64,000 bases of DNA from Candidatus Sabulitectum silens (GCA_001875255.1 MJAN01000006.1:1-64000); one strand, 5' to 3'; numbered from the stretch's first letter, positions 12,043 to 23,700 are shown. The notes: a model not told the origin generated them from the sequence alone. A program made the numbers and translations.

Positions 12043-13172
12043 ATGGAGATGAAATGCGAAACAATTGTATTTGCCTTGTTCCTGTCCTCTATCACCATCT
12101 CTTTCAGCTGTGGTGAAACGGAGACAACAGAATACGCAAATGAGAATGCGCAACCCCTCTATGATCTGATAAAAGCTGATTCTATCGGGTTTGAGTTTGG
12201 TGACTCCAACTATGTTTTTGGAGCGATCATTGATGCAACCTATCTTATCGATGGCCGCATTGCTCTTCTTGACATTCTTCAGCGCAAAATACTTGTTTTC
12301 TCCAGAAGCGGTGAGTTCATTGGTTCTGCCGGCGGGGAGGGCATGGGTCCCGGCGAATTTATCTCACCCTATTCTCTGACACCACTGTCTAATGGTGGAT
12401 TTGCGGTTTCAGATATACAACAGGGCAAAATAGCCTTTTTCGACTCATCTCTGGGGTTGGTAAAGGAATTGAGCGGTTTTCAGCCAATGGCTCCCGACCG
12501 AATCAGTATTGGCCCCGATGGTTCAGTTTTCGGCCGTAGACACAACTGGTATTATGATGAGGATCAGGAAGAAGTATACAGTGGTTCCGAATACTGTCTC
12601 TGGTCTGATTCCACACAACCTGATCAGTTACCAGGAAACTATTTTCCTCATTCATCGGATGATCATTTCTTCTGCGGGATATCCTCCACCGATGATGGCA
12701 GATTGTTCACAATGCCTCTTCAAGATCAGAATACAGGATTACCGGATATTCCTCATCAGGAGATGTCAGCTTTCAGATCGAGCTTCCCTGGGAAACTATG
12801 TATTTAACGGAAGAAGAATTGCTGGCTGCCCGGCCCCACATGGTTATTCCCGGACCTGGGAGTGAGTCTACATCCTCAGAGCTTTCTGCGGACTGGTCAC
12901 CTGATTCAACACGAGGAGCAGGAACACTTGCAGGTCTTGATGGTGAAAACCGATTATGGGTGAAATCCGGGAGAGGCGAAGGAGCATCTCCTGTATTCGA
13001 TTTGTACAGCGCCACTGATGGTACATCATTGGGTTCTATAGAAACCACGCTTCCGGCGATTGCTCGATTCTGGACTATAAGGGTTTCTGAACCAGGAATA
13101 CTTGGATGGGATCATAACCCCGGGGATTATCCACGGGTCTACATGCTTGAACTTGTGGATAGAAACCAGTGA
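12043..13172 (+). CDS. 6-bladed beta-propeller lipoprotein (frameshifted)
   Basis: lipobox-like FLSSITISFSCGE; VFSRSGEFIGSAGGEGMGPGEF; ORFs 11926-12807 and 12798-13172. Confidence 0.7.
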
Positions 13173-13355
13173 AAGACAGAGGGCAATTGATTCATAACCG
13201 CTGAATTAACCTGGCACAGTCCTTCTGTTCAGGAATCAGGTGTCCGAGAAACTTGCTAATCACTTCATCGCACGGTCCGGAATGGATCCCAGGGTTGTTG
13301 TCGGTCGTGATGCAGAGATTGCTTATTTCGAAACCCGCCTTTCGGACAAAGAGCT

Positions 13356-13447
13356 GGTTTCAGGGTGGAGGAGGGGCCAAAGCTCTTCCTGGACAGAACC
13401 GCCATTCTCAGGCCGGTGTTATGCTGTTCTGCGTAATGCCGGCTTTT
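13356..13447 (+). pseudogene. Duplicated 3' fragment of methyltransferase gene 11287-11853 plus its terminator
   Basis: GGTTTCAGGGTGGAGGAGGGGCC(A/G)AAGCTCTTCCTGGACAGAACCGCCAT(T/A)CTCAGGCCGGT matches 11779-11840; 38 bp then absent between two AGGCCGGT repeats. Confidence 0.85.
13410..13447 (+). terminator. Rho-independent terminator (copy B)
   Basis: AGGCCGGTGTTATGC TGTTCT GCGTAATGCCGGCTTTT. Confidence 0.65.
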
Positions 13448-13494
13448 CCCGTAAATGACCATTGTCGCAATATCAGAGTCTTCAGAATTAACCA

Positions 13495-13523
13495 TTGACA
13501 CAACACGCAGGGCATTACATCAT
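13495..13523 (+). promoter_or_regulatory. Candidate sigma-70 promoter, paralogous to that at 11959
   Basis: TTGACA - 17 nt - CATCAT. Confidence 0.45.
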
Positions 13524-13569
13524 TAAATCTGATTTTTTGGGTAGGGATATCCAGAACCATTCATAGTTA

Positions 13570-14724
13570 ATGCTTCTGCAGAACAGGAATGAAGTGAAGC
13601 TATTCGGAATTACTGGAATCGGGTTAATGCTTTTCCTGACCTGGACTGCATGCTCTGAAAAAACGGAAGATCATACTGCAGCAAAATTCGTGCTGAGAGT
13701 TGTCGATTCCTTAGGGGTGGAAACCGGGGACAGCAATCAAATTTTCGGGGATATCAACGGACTGTGCTTTGTCTCTGATTCGGCTTTTGTCGTATTTGAT
13801 AGATCTTACCAGCAGCTTCGTTTGTTCACCATTGATGGGGAGCACCTGGTAACTGAATCTTACCTGGGAGATGGTCCACTTGAATACAGATTCGCAGAAT
13901 ACCTTGCTCCCCTGGATTCCTGCTTCGGGGTTTTTGATTTTGAAATGCCGCCAAGATGCATTCTTTTCAATTCAGAGCTCGTTCCTGTGAGTTCCGTTAC
14001 CCTGCAGGAAAGCTCTGCCTTAACAAATCCAGCATTTCTTGGTGCGGAATCCATTATTGGCAGTGTCGGAAGCTTCGAGGAAAGGGATGGCTCGCTGATA
14101 CTCATGAATAATACCTGCAAATGGAATTACGAAAATGGAATTCGAGAAATCCTGCTGTACGAGAACTTCAGCGAGTTGGGATCATTTGAGGAAGGATATG
14201 GGAGCTTCGTTGATCTTGAGCATTGTATTGAAACATACAAGGATAGCCTGATATTCATTGCTCCGGATTTAAATGAATCCCGGATTCTAACCTTCACATC
14301 AGATGGAGTATGCCGCGACACGATAGCGTTTGAACTCACAAGAGAACCCCGATCAATCGATGAGATTGAGTTGGAGGTGACATGGAGGAAGCTGCGAGAC
14401 GGCAACCTGGGAGATTGGTATCCTTCCGAGCTCGAACCAGGAATTACTCAGTTACAGGTTCAGGATTCAAACGGTTTGCTCTGGGTTACCCATGGTTCTC
14501 GATTCTCTCCTGAATTTGAAGTATTTGATATTGATGGCAATCATATGTTTAGCTGCAGTTGTTCTGGTCTGCCCGAAAGAGACTACTACCGATTTTGCAT
14601 TTCCGACGAAGGTTACATAGCTTACACGATGCATCCTGAGGATTATCCACGGATTTACCTCCTTGAACTCGTTGAAGAAACAATTGAAAACCGATCGAAT
14701 TCAACAGGACCGTCAGGGTTATGA
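13570..14724 (+). CDS. 6-bladed beta-propeller lipoprotein
   Basis: intact 384-aa ORF; lipobox LTWTACSE; C-terminal MHPEDYPRIYLLELVEE shared with the neighbour (HNPGDYPRVYMLELVD). Confidence 0.7.
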   Translation: MLLQNRNEVKLFGITGIGLMLFLTWTACSEKTEDHTAAKFVLRVVDSLGVETGDSNQIFGDINGLCFVSDSAFVVFDRSYQQLRLFTIDGEHLVTESYLGDGPLEYRFAEYLAPLDSCFGVFDFEMPPRCILFNSELVPVSSVTLQESSALTNPAFLGAESIIGSVGSFEERDGSLILMNNTCKWNYENGIREILLYENFSELGSFEEGYGSFVDLEHCIETYKDSLIFIAPDLNESRILTFTSDGVCRDTIAFELTREPRSIDEIELEVTWRKLRDGNLGDWYPSELEPGITQLQVQDSNGLLWVTHGSRFSPEFEVFDIDGNHMFSCSCSGLPERDYYRFCISDEGYIAYTMHPEDYPRIYLLELVEETIENRSNSTGPSGL

Positions 14725-14770
14725 AGCAGCGTTGTATGCTGATTCGGGAGCTGCTTAACAGAAGGAGAAA

Positions 14771-15927
14771 ATGAACAGTTTAATTCTTATTATCAGTATT
14801 CTTGTTCTTTCCATGCTTTTTTCTTGCGAAGAAGACCGTGACGAAGCTCAAGGTGCTCGTTCTTATGACGAATATGAACAGAACACAGGAATTCCTCTGG
14901 ATACACTGGAGAAGTGGACTGCGTATGTGCAATCATCTGACGAGGGATTATGGGAAGATGATCCGGATCATTCCCTGATTCTTGGGAGGGTAGCAGCATT
15001 GGGAGGTGAAAATGACTTGTCTCCTCCATTCTATGATCCTCTTTACATTCATGTAATTTCTGACACATTGCTTATTGCCGACCAGGCAACCCAGGAGCTT
15101 GTCTGCATGAATAGCAGCGGAGAGCTGTTTTGGAAAGCGGGTGATATTGGTGAGGGCCCCGGCCATTTTCACGGTATCGGAACAATGGCAAATGCCGGGA
15201 ATTTGATCGCGGTAGCCAATACAGGCCTTGATCGTATAGATATCTTTACATGTTCAGGTGAGTTCAGCAGGACAATATCCATTCAATCTCCTGAGGATTT
15301 GATAGGAGTTTCTGATTCCACAATCATTGTCCTTTCAGGAACCGAGCCTAATGGTGATGTGCATCTGGTCAATTTGAACACCGGTGAGTTCGATTCCTTC
15401 GGAGAATTGAGGAAGATCCTGAGATGGTTCTCGACATGAGATTCAGGGATAATCTGCGTGGGACTTTGCTGCCAGGTGATATTCTTGCCGTTGTTTCAAG
15501 ATATGAGCATAAGCTTTACATCTTCAACCTGGAAACAGAAGAACTTGTTTTCAGCGGTGTTCGAGATCTTCCTTCCGAACCTTCCAAACCTTATCGCAGT
15601 TTCAATGAAGAGACAGGTTACAGAACAACAATAATGTTCCCCTCGGTTGGCGGTGTATTCACAGGCCCTGAAGGCATGATCAATGTTGTTGTGGATGAAT
15701 ACCAAAATGATGGTACTCTCCTTCATGACAACAGATACATTGACTACGCACCTGTTACAGTGGTTGACAGATACAATGAGAACGGTGAGTATCTTGACAG
15801 CTATTGCTTGCCTGACTCGGGTATCTCGTGGGTAAGAACTCTTCCGCCGAACATGCTTGCTGGCAGGCAGCAAGGTACAGGAATGCTTATGATTTACAGG
15901 CCATGGTTAATAGAAGAAAACCAGTAG
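14771..15927 (+). CDS. 6-bladed beta-propeller lipoprotein (frameshifted)
   Basis: lipobox LSMLFSCEE; LVCMNSSGELFWKAGDIGEGPGHF; ORFs 14771-15439 and 15424-15927. Confidence 0.65.
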
Positions 15928-16001
15928 CTAACCATGGTGGCGGTTTGAAGGAAAAGGCCTTGCCTGAGTGTATTTCTTCCAGTGAGCCGCAAAAGTTGCC
16001 C

Positions 16002-16451
16002 ATGCTGAGAAGCAATGTTGAAAGGAATCCATTGCCCATAACCGTCACCGCAGCCTGCGCCCTTAAGAAAGACTCGGTCCTTCTCTGTCGCAGGGCCATG
16101 AACCAGAAGCTTGCCGGGTTCTGGGAGTTTCCAGGGGGAAAGGTCGAGGAGGGGGAGAGTTACGCTGAGTGCCTTGCCCGGGAGCTGTTTGAGGAGCTGG
16201 GGGTGGAAACGGTTGTTGGTTCAGTTGTTGCTGAGAGCACCCATGCTTATGACTCGTTTTCAATTCGGTTGGTTTTGCTGGAGACAACGATTGTAGGTGG
16301 TGAGATAACACTGTCTGTCCATGACAGGTATGAGTGGGTGCCGGTGGGGGAGTTGCTTGGCTGGAACTCGCCCCTGCGGATGTTCCATTGGCTCGTTCAC
16401 TTATGGAGTTGCACGGGGAATCTTGTGGATAAGCACGACCCTTCGAGGTGA
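16002..16451 (+). CDS. NUDIX (deoxy)nucleoside triphosphate pyrophosphohydrolase, MutT-like
   Basis: GKVEEGESYAECLARELFEELGVE NUDIX box; FWEFPGGK. Confidence 0.85.
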   Translation: MLRSNVERNPLPITVTAACALKKDSVLLCRRAMNQKLAGFWEFPGGKVEEGESYAECLARELFEELGVETVVGSVVAESTHAYDSFSIRLVLLETTIVGGEITLSVHDRYEWVPVGELLGWNSPLRMFHWLVHLWSCTGNLVDKHDPSR

Positions 16452-19400
16452 CTGACCATCTCGTTGCAGGGGCGATTCTGATCCCTTCTGCCGAAGCTGC
16501 TTTCCGCGATCAACAATGCCACTGAGATTGATATTGCAGTTGCCTTTGTTCAGTCTACCGGGCTTAGACTGCTGTATGATGCCCTGGTGGATGCTCTTGG
16601 GGCGGGGGCGAGGGTCAGGTTCCTCACCGGGACTATCTCTATGTAACGGATCCCGAGGCACTTCGCACTCTGTTGCTGCTTAACGAAATGGGTGCCGATA
16701 CCCGGATCTTTGAGAGCGCCGGCAGGAGCTTTCACATGAAGGCATATATGTTCGTGAAGAGTGCTGGTGGTTCCCCCGTTGCCGGTCGTGCCTTCGTGGG
16801 TTCAAGCAACATCAGCCGTTCAGCACTTACACACGGGCTTGAGTGGAACCTCCGGGTGGATATGGATGACAATCCCGCCCGGTTCGCTGAACTTCGGGAG
16901 AAGTTCGAGAGGCTGTATTCTTCCCCCAAACCCGGGAGATCACCAACGCCTGGATCGATGCCTATGTTTCACGGCGCCCTTCATTCAAGAGTGCCGAAGT
17001 TCAGCCAGGTACCGATCAGATGGCTTTGCCTCCCAAGCCGAATCACATTCAGTCGGAGGCTCTTCGCCTGCTAGCGGAGACCCGGGATTACGGTGACTCA
17101 CGGGGACTCGTAGTGATGGCAACCGGTACAGGAAAAACCTGGCTGGCGGCCTCGACTCATATGCTTTCCGGGCTAAAAAGGTTCTCTTCGTAGCCCATAG
17201 GGAAGAGATACTCAAGCAGGCCGAGGAGACCTTCATCAGAATACGGCCTGAAGCCAGCATAGGGCATTACTCCGGCAGCGAGAAAACAATGGATACCGAC
17301 TTGCTCTTCGCATCGGTACAGACACTGGGAAAGCTCGGTCACCTGCGCAGGTTCAGTGAAGACCACTTCGACTATATAGTTGTGGATGAGTTTCACCACG
17401 CGGCTGCCAGAACCTACCAGAAGCTTTTAGCCCACTTTTCACCGAAGTTCCTGCTGGGGCTTACGGCTACTCCGGACAGGACCGACCAGGCAGACATTCT
17501 GGCTCTGTGCGATGACAACCTGGTTATTCAGAGAGATCTTTTCGACTCGATTCGGATGAGTCTGCTTTGCCCCTTCGACTACTATGGAGTTGCTGACCGC
17601 AGTGTGGACTACAAGGACATCCCATGGCGCAACGGGAAGTTTGACCCGGTGAAGCTGGAGAACAAACTGGCAACAGCAGCAAGGGCAAATCATGTTCTTG
17701 GTGAATGGTATTCCCGGAAGCAGTCGAAGACCCTGGCATTCTGTGTTTCCATCAAGCATGCGGACTTCATGGCTGAGCACTTCAACCGCGCCGGTATTCC
17801 CGCCGTGGCGGTGCATAATCGTTCCGAGGTCCGAAGAAATACCGCTTTGAGAATGCTTCGAGATGGCGAGATCGAGGTGCTTTTCTCTGTGGATCTCTTC
17901 AATGAAGGCATAGACGTTCCCAGCATTGATACCGTTTTGATGTTAAGGCCAACGGAATCGAAGATCCTGTTCCTGCAGCAGCTTGGCAGGGGTTTGAGGA
18001 TACACAGGGAGAAGAACCATCTCACGGTGCTGGACTTCATTGGAAACCACATCAGCTTCTTTAACAAGTTCGAGGCTCTCTTCAAGATAGATAAGACGAA
18101 CAGGGCGAGAAGAGAGTTCCTGGAAAAGGTTGAATCAGGGGCTCTAGAATTGCCTCAGGTTGCTACATGAACTACGACCTTGAATCAATTGAGTTCATGA
18201 AGAACCTCATGAAGACCAATACCCACACCCAGAAGGACTTCTACTTCTCCCTGAAGGATTCACTGGGCAGAAGACCAACCCTTTCGGAGTATTTCCTGGC
18301 TGGAGGGGGAATTTCTGCACTTCGAAGTGAGTACGGAGGCTGGTTCAACTTCCTTGAGGCGCAGGGTGAGATCGAGCCCGGTTTCATTGATGTACTGGGG
18401 TCTCATTCCGGTTTTCTCAGCGAACTGGAATCCTCAGCGATGTCGAAATCCTACAAGATGATACTCATGGAGGCCTTCATTGACCTTGACGGGTTCTCCG
18501 ACCCACCATCTGTTGAGGATCTGTGCAGAAGGTCGTACAAGGTAATGTCCCGCCGCATCAAGTGCCAGGCGGATCTGCCGGAACGGTTCAAAGGCGGCTT
18601 TGAACGGTATAACGTAATTGAGAAACGCTGGATAACGTACTGGAACAGCAATCCCATTAGTGCCTGGACAGGGGAAAGGCGAAGGTCCGGGGAAACCTCA
18701 TTCAGTCTGGCCGGAAACAGGTTCATTTACAGGGGAGAAGTGACGACTGAACAGATCGCAGACCTGGAATCCATGGTACTGGAAACAGTCAATTACAAAT
18801 ACGAGCAGTACCTGTCCAGAAGAACCCGGGTTACCGGCCCCGCCCATATTGATGCAGAATCATCCAACCTGATCGAGGTTCCTTTCTTCAGCGACCTGCA
18901 GATCGCCTGCGGGCATTTCAAATCCAGCTCACACGACCTGGATAGTTTGCATTACAAAACCCTTCCGATGTCCTATGGTAACCTGAACCCGGCAAGGCAT
19001 TTCATCGCAAGAGCCAGTGGAAACTCAATGAATGGCGGCAAGTCACCCATCAGGGACGGGGATTATCTGCTTCTGGACCTTGTGACCCCTGAGAGCGCAG
19101 GGAGCATCAGCGATCAGCTTGTTGTGATCGAGAAGCAGGATGAAACCGGTGACGATCAGTACCTTCTTCGCTATGTGAAGAAGCTGGGAAATGGCAACTA
19201 CATTCTTCAGGCCTGGAATGAAGACTATCCCGATATGCCTGCAACAGAGGACATGGTGACCCGTGCCCGGGTTAAGCAGGTGATCGATCCCCTTGACCTG
19301 ATACTTCACACGAAAACGAAGACAAGAGAGATTCCCGGGCTCTTTGGCCTTGAGTACAACCAGGGCAACTGGCAGGCGGGGCATGTCTGCCCGAAGGATC

Positions 19401-19752
19401 ATCCTGATCAGTTCCTGCTGGTAACGCTGAACAAGCAGGGTCAGCAGGAATCCCATAAGTACCATGACTACTTCATCGATGACAGGACATTCCACTGGCA
19501 GAGCCAGAGGTCTACAAAGCCAGGTTCCAAGAGGGGAATGGGAGTGATCAAACACAGGGAAAACGGTTCGATGATCCACCTGTTCCTTCGAAAGAACAAG
19601 TTAATCGGGGGAAGGCAGCCCCTTACACCTATCTCGGTACTGCGGATTACCAATCACATTCCGGCTCAGAACCCATGGATGTGGTTTTCACACTGGCAAA
19701 CCCCATTTCAAAGGAGGTTGCCGCGGAGCTTGAGATTCAGGGTACTGGGTAG
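16448..19752 (+). CDS. PLD-like nuclease / DEAD-DEAH helicase / S24-like peptidase / DUF3427 fusion protein (frameshifted)
   Basis: PLD-like FHMKAYMF...GSSNISRSALTHGLEWN; Walker A MATGTGKT; DEFHH; QQLGRGLRIH; S24-like SGNSMNGG..IRDGDYLLLD and RYVKKLGNGNYILQAWNEDYPD; DUF3427-like LFLVTLNKQ/FHWQSQRSTKP/APYTYLGTADYQSHSGSEPMDVVF; GTGA overlap with MutT stop. Confidence 0.8.
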
Positions 19753-19794
19753 CTGATGAAAAATGCATTGTGCAAATCGGAAAAGGAGAATCAG

Positions 19795-20328
19795 ATGATC
19801 AGAGGAGAGAGGGTGTTGCTCAGGCCTGTTGTGAAAGAGGATGTTCCAATTCAACATCAGTTCTACCAGAATATCGAGCTCTTCACTCTCAATGCGTCGA
19901 TTCCCCATGTTACCACTCTGGAAGCCATGGATGAGTGGTATGAGATCAGCACGAAAAGGGATGAGAACAATCAGTTCCTGGCGATCGAGGTTGACGGAGA
20001 GTACATAGGGGTGTGTTCCATCAAGAACTCTAAGAGCTGGCCGGGAAACTACTGGTATGGCATCGCCATCGGCAATCCTGAGTACTGGGGCAAGGGTTAT
20101 GGCTCTGAAGTAACTCAGCTGATGAAGGACTACGCCTTCCACTACCTGGGAGCCAGGAGAATAGGCCTGGGAACAAATTCAAAGAACCCCAGGGCGATCC
20201 GGTGCTTCGAATCCTGCGGTTTCGTTGAAGAGGGAAGTATAAGGCAGCACTACTGGATAGACGGCGGCTATGCGGACTATGTGTACATGGGTATCCTCCG
20301 TGAGGAATGGGAGAGTTCGAGTAAGTAG
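19795..20328 (+). CDS. GNAT N-acetyltransferase, RimJ/RimL-like
   Basis: IRGERVLLRPVVKEDV; EYWGKGYGSEVTQLMKDYAF; RRIGLGTNSKNPRAIRCFESCGFVEEG. Confidence 0.85.
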   Translation: MIRGERVLLRPVVKEDVPIQHQFYQNIELFTLNASIPHVTTLEAMDEWYEISTKRDENNQFLAIEVDGEYIGVCSIKNSKSWPGNYWYGIAIGNPEYWGKGYGSEVTQLMKDYAFHYLGARRIGLGTNSKNPRAIRCFESCGFVEEGSIRQHYWIDGGYADYVYMGILREEWESSSK

Positions 20329-20360
20329 AAGCCCCGGGATCGGTCAGGGGCTTTGATTTT
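20328..20360 (+). terminator. Rho-independent terminator
   Basis: AAGCCCC...GGGGCTT followed by TGATTTTG. Confidence 0.6.
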
Positions 20361-20391
20361 GTTGATCTTTGTGCGGATCGGGAAGCAGGAT

Positions 20392-20957
20392 GATGCATTA
20401 CAGAGAACTGGAAGAATCGGATCTGACGGGATTGCCCGGCATCGACAGAAGCGACTACTCCCCTTCATGGTGCAGAATAGAGAAGGTGTGCTGGTGCAGG
20501 AGGACCGTGACTTCGTACACACGGGGTTCGATCGGGATGCATGGGAAGAGATAGCCGGGGAGTATGCTGTTGCATTGAGGAATGACACGGCAATTCTCAT
20601 CGGGCCTATGATGGAGACTCGCTGGTTGGTATAGCAGGGCTGGATACCTCAAGAACTTACGGACCCTCCGGGAACATGTACAACTTCGGTCCGATGTGGG
20701 TGAGCAGGGAGTACAGAGGCGGCGGAATCGGCAGAAAACTGTTCAGCCTGATGGTTGAGAAGGCCTCGACACTTCCGGTTGACGGTCTGTACGTAAGTGC
20801 CACTCCGGTGCCCGGGACCGTAGGCTTTTACATGTCAATGGGGTGCAGGCTGCTGGACAGTCCTGACCCCGAACTCTTCTCCCTGGAACCTGAAGATATC
20901 CATATGTTCTACGATCTTGTCCAGTTCAGGGAATCGGTCAGTCGAAAAGATATGTGA
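20392..20957 (+). CDS. GNAT N-acetyltransferase (frameshifted)
   Basis: MMHYRELEESDLTGLPGIDRSDYSP; WVSREYRGGGIGRKLFSLMVEKA; TVGFYMSMGCRL. Confidence 0.7.
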
Positions 20958-21066
20958 ATGCCCTCAGTTCCCTGTTGAGATCCCTTTACAGCCAGTGTGG
21001 CCGGGGGTGTTCATGATTATGTATCGTTTCCCTGCTCCGCTGCTTCCGGCTTGTTAAGGAGAGTTC

Positions 21067-21750
21067 ATGGAATATGCAATCTCCACCTGGAACTTCGTTC
21101 AAGGGACTGATTCTCTGAGCAGCTTCATTTCAGCCTCCACCGATATGGGTTTCAATGCGGTGTCCTTCACGCCGGTACAGGTGCTGACCATGGATCGAGA
21201 TGCATCCACCCGCCTTGGCGAACAGATCTCAGCGGTGGGTCTCAGCGTTACGGTTCACGCCGACTTCAAGAACACCCCGGAAGAGATAGACAGCATAATG
21301 GTCGTATTCGGTGAAAGCCTCTGCTGCATCTCCCTGGACCCCCGCTGCCGGATCGACCCAGCCGGCGGGTTCTTAGAACCGGGAAGAATGCTTCAACTGG
21401 TTGAACACCTCCGCTGCGGAAGCGAACTCACGGGCATCCGTTTCGGTCTTGAGGGCTTTCCCATAGACGGGTGTGCACTGGACCGCAACGTAGAAGCTCT
21501 GGCAGGGCTGCTTGAATGCCCTTGCTTCGGGGCGCTGATAGACCTCGGTCCTATGAACCTGCGACTATCCTCCATCCCGCATTTCGCTGAGAAGGGCATC
21601 AACGGGTACATATCCGGAGAGCAGGTTCCGATCTTCGAGGTCCATGCGCACGACAACTGAGGGGAAGGGGATCTGCACATGCCCCCCGGGAAGGTGAACC
21701 TGGACCTTCGAGCGGCTGCTTCGGCTTTGCGGGCCAGGGGTTTTCAGTGA
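21067..21750 (+). CDS. Sugar phosphate isomerase/epimerase-like TIM-barrel protein with in-frame TGA
   Basis: MEYAISTWNF...; FEVHAHDN-TGA-GEGDLHMPPGKVNLDLRAAASALRARGFQ continues in the same frame. Confidence 0.6.
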
Positions 21751-21781
21751 GTATCAACTATCGAGATCGCTCCCCGCAGGT

Positions 21782-22555
21782 ATGGTGCGGAGCCTGGGGA
21801 TGAATACGAGTCCGTGCCTTCCGGGCTGTGTTCCTGGAAGGATGCTCTGGAGCTGTCTGATGGATGATCGCTGCCCGGTGGTTTTCTACACCACTGATGT
21901 ACGCAATGCCAGACTGAGCGAACTGCTTCGGATGTGCCCTCCAGGGCCTCTGGGCAAGCTGAGCGCTGTTCTGGTGAAGGTGCTGCGCATTCCGGGCCCT
22001 GTACTCATGGGCATGGCCTTCCATGATGTCCGTTGCTGCACATTCCAGGAGATCCCCGAACTGTTCCAGCATTTCACTGAAGAGATCCGCATCCTTGAGG
22101 AGATGGGTTTCTCATCGGCGACGGCGCTTCGAGTGCCCATGGCGGGCAGGGGGAGCTGCTGCTCCCTTGCGTTTCTGGGTGAAGATCCCGCCGTGTATGC
22201 CAACCTCGTGTTCAGCAGGACCGAGGTGAAAGGCAGGGAGTACGGAGAGTCCGGGCTCTCCTTCGTTTCCCGGGATGCCTCCATTGTCTGGGCAACCTCA
22301 GGGATGTCTCATCTGCTGGACGGTCCTGACGGCATCAGGACCCTGTACTGCCCGCCGGGCCCGGTGGAAAAGCTGCTTGAAGCTCACCTCTCCCGGCTTG
22401 TGGACGTTCCCAAATCCACTCTGCGGCATTTTGAGGCTGAGGAACTCTTGCCGGCTCTTCTGGAGCTGGAGGCCATGATCACCGACTTCAATATTGCCCG
22501 GGGGGTGTTCAGGCCGCTGACCGAAGCTGAGGTGGAGATGCTTTCTGTTCCATGA
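21782..22555 (+). CDS. Hypothetical protein
   Basis: 257-aa intact ORF on the coding strand of the cluster; no family recognised. Confidence 0.5.
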   Translation: MVRSLGMNTSPCLPGCVPGRMLWSCLMDDRCPVVFYTTDVRNARLSELLRMCPPGPLGKLSAVLVKVLRIPGPVLMGMAFHDVRCCTFQEIPELFQHFTEEIRILEEMGFSSATALRVPMAGRGSCCSLAFLGEDPAVYANLVFSRTEVKGREYGESGLSFVSRDASIVWATSGMSHLLDGPDGIRTLYCPPGPVEKLLEAHLSRLVDVPKSTLRHFEAEELLPALLELEAMITDFNIARGVFRPLTEAEVEMLSVP

Positions 22556-22649
22556 GCTGAAGACCCAATCTGCCTGAATGCAATAATCCCTTCCGCTTTT
22601 CGTCTCTGTCTGCAGTGTTTCTCTTTTCTGCTCTTTCGTAAGGAAGCCC

Positions 22650-23615
22650 ATGAAAGCAGTTCATTACAGAAGGTACGGTTCGCCGGAAGTTATCAGGGTT
22701 GAGGATACGGATGTACCGGTGCCCGGGGGTGACGAGGTGCTGGTACGTGTACGCGCGGCGTCGTTGAACGCCTACGACTGGCATATGCTCACAGCAGACA
22801 TCTTCCTGGTGAGGTTCATGGGAGGGGGATTCTTCAAGCCGACCGATCCCAGGCTGGGCACCGACGTGGCCGGCACAGTGGAGGCCGTGGGCAGTGGAGT
22901 AACCGACTTCAAAACCGGCGACCGGGCCTCGGCATGGTGAAGGGGGGCTTCGCAGAGTATGCCTGCGCTCCTGCCCGGGCATTCGTTCCAATCCCGGTAA
23001 ATGCCTCCTTCGAGTCCGCGGCGGCTATGCCCCTCGCCGGTGTTACTGCATTGCAGGGGCTTCGGGATGCCGGGGGAATCTCCCCGGGGCAGGAGGGTTC
23101 TGGTGAACGGGGCCTCCGGAGGCGTGGGCACCTTTGCGGTTCAGATAGCGAAGTCTTTCGATACCGAGGTAACCGCAGTGTGCAGCACCGGGAACCTTGA
23201 TCAGGCCAGAGAGATGGGAGCAGATTTCGTGATAGACTACACCCGTGAGGATTTCGCCTCGAACGGGGTTTCCTACGACCTTGTGTTCGCCGCCAACGGC
23301 TACCGGACCCTTGGCGCATACAAGCGTTCCCTGGCTCCCAGGGGTGTGTATGTGATGGCCGGTGGAACCCCGGCACAGATTTTCCAGTCCATACTCTTCG
23401 GCTCCCTTATGTCGGAGAAGGGGGGCAGAAGGATGACGGGGTTCATGGCCAGGAACAGCAGGGCTGACCTGAGGGTGCTTAGGGACCTTTTCGAGGAAGG
23501 TAGTGTTCTGCCGGTGATCGACAGGCGGTACACCCTTGCGGAGACCGCTTCCGCCATGGAATACCTGGGGAAGGGGCATGCCCGGGGGAAGGTGGTTATC
23601 CACATGGATGGCTGA
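22650..23615 (+). CDS. MDR-family NAD(P)-dependent alcohol dehydrogenase / quinone oxidoreductase (frameshifted)
   Basis: MKAVHYRRYGSPEVIRVEDTDVPVPGGDEVLVRVRAASLNAYDW; LVNGASGGVGTFAVQIAKSF. Confidence 0.85.
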
Positions 23616-23700
23616 GTGGGGGCTTTTGTGCGGCTCATCCACCGGTTTTGCTTTTGATAGATTATCTACTGTCTTATCTACCTGAGGGAGAGTGAAGGTT

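Noticed and set aside
13240-13458. Standalone 72-aa gene
   Set aside because: Its C-terminal half is the duplicated methyltransferase tail read out of frame; a remnant, not a gene.
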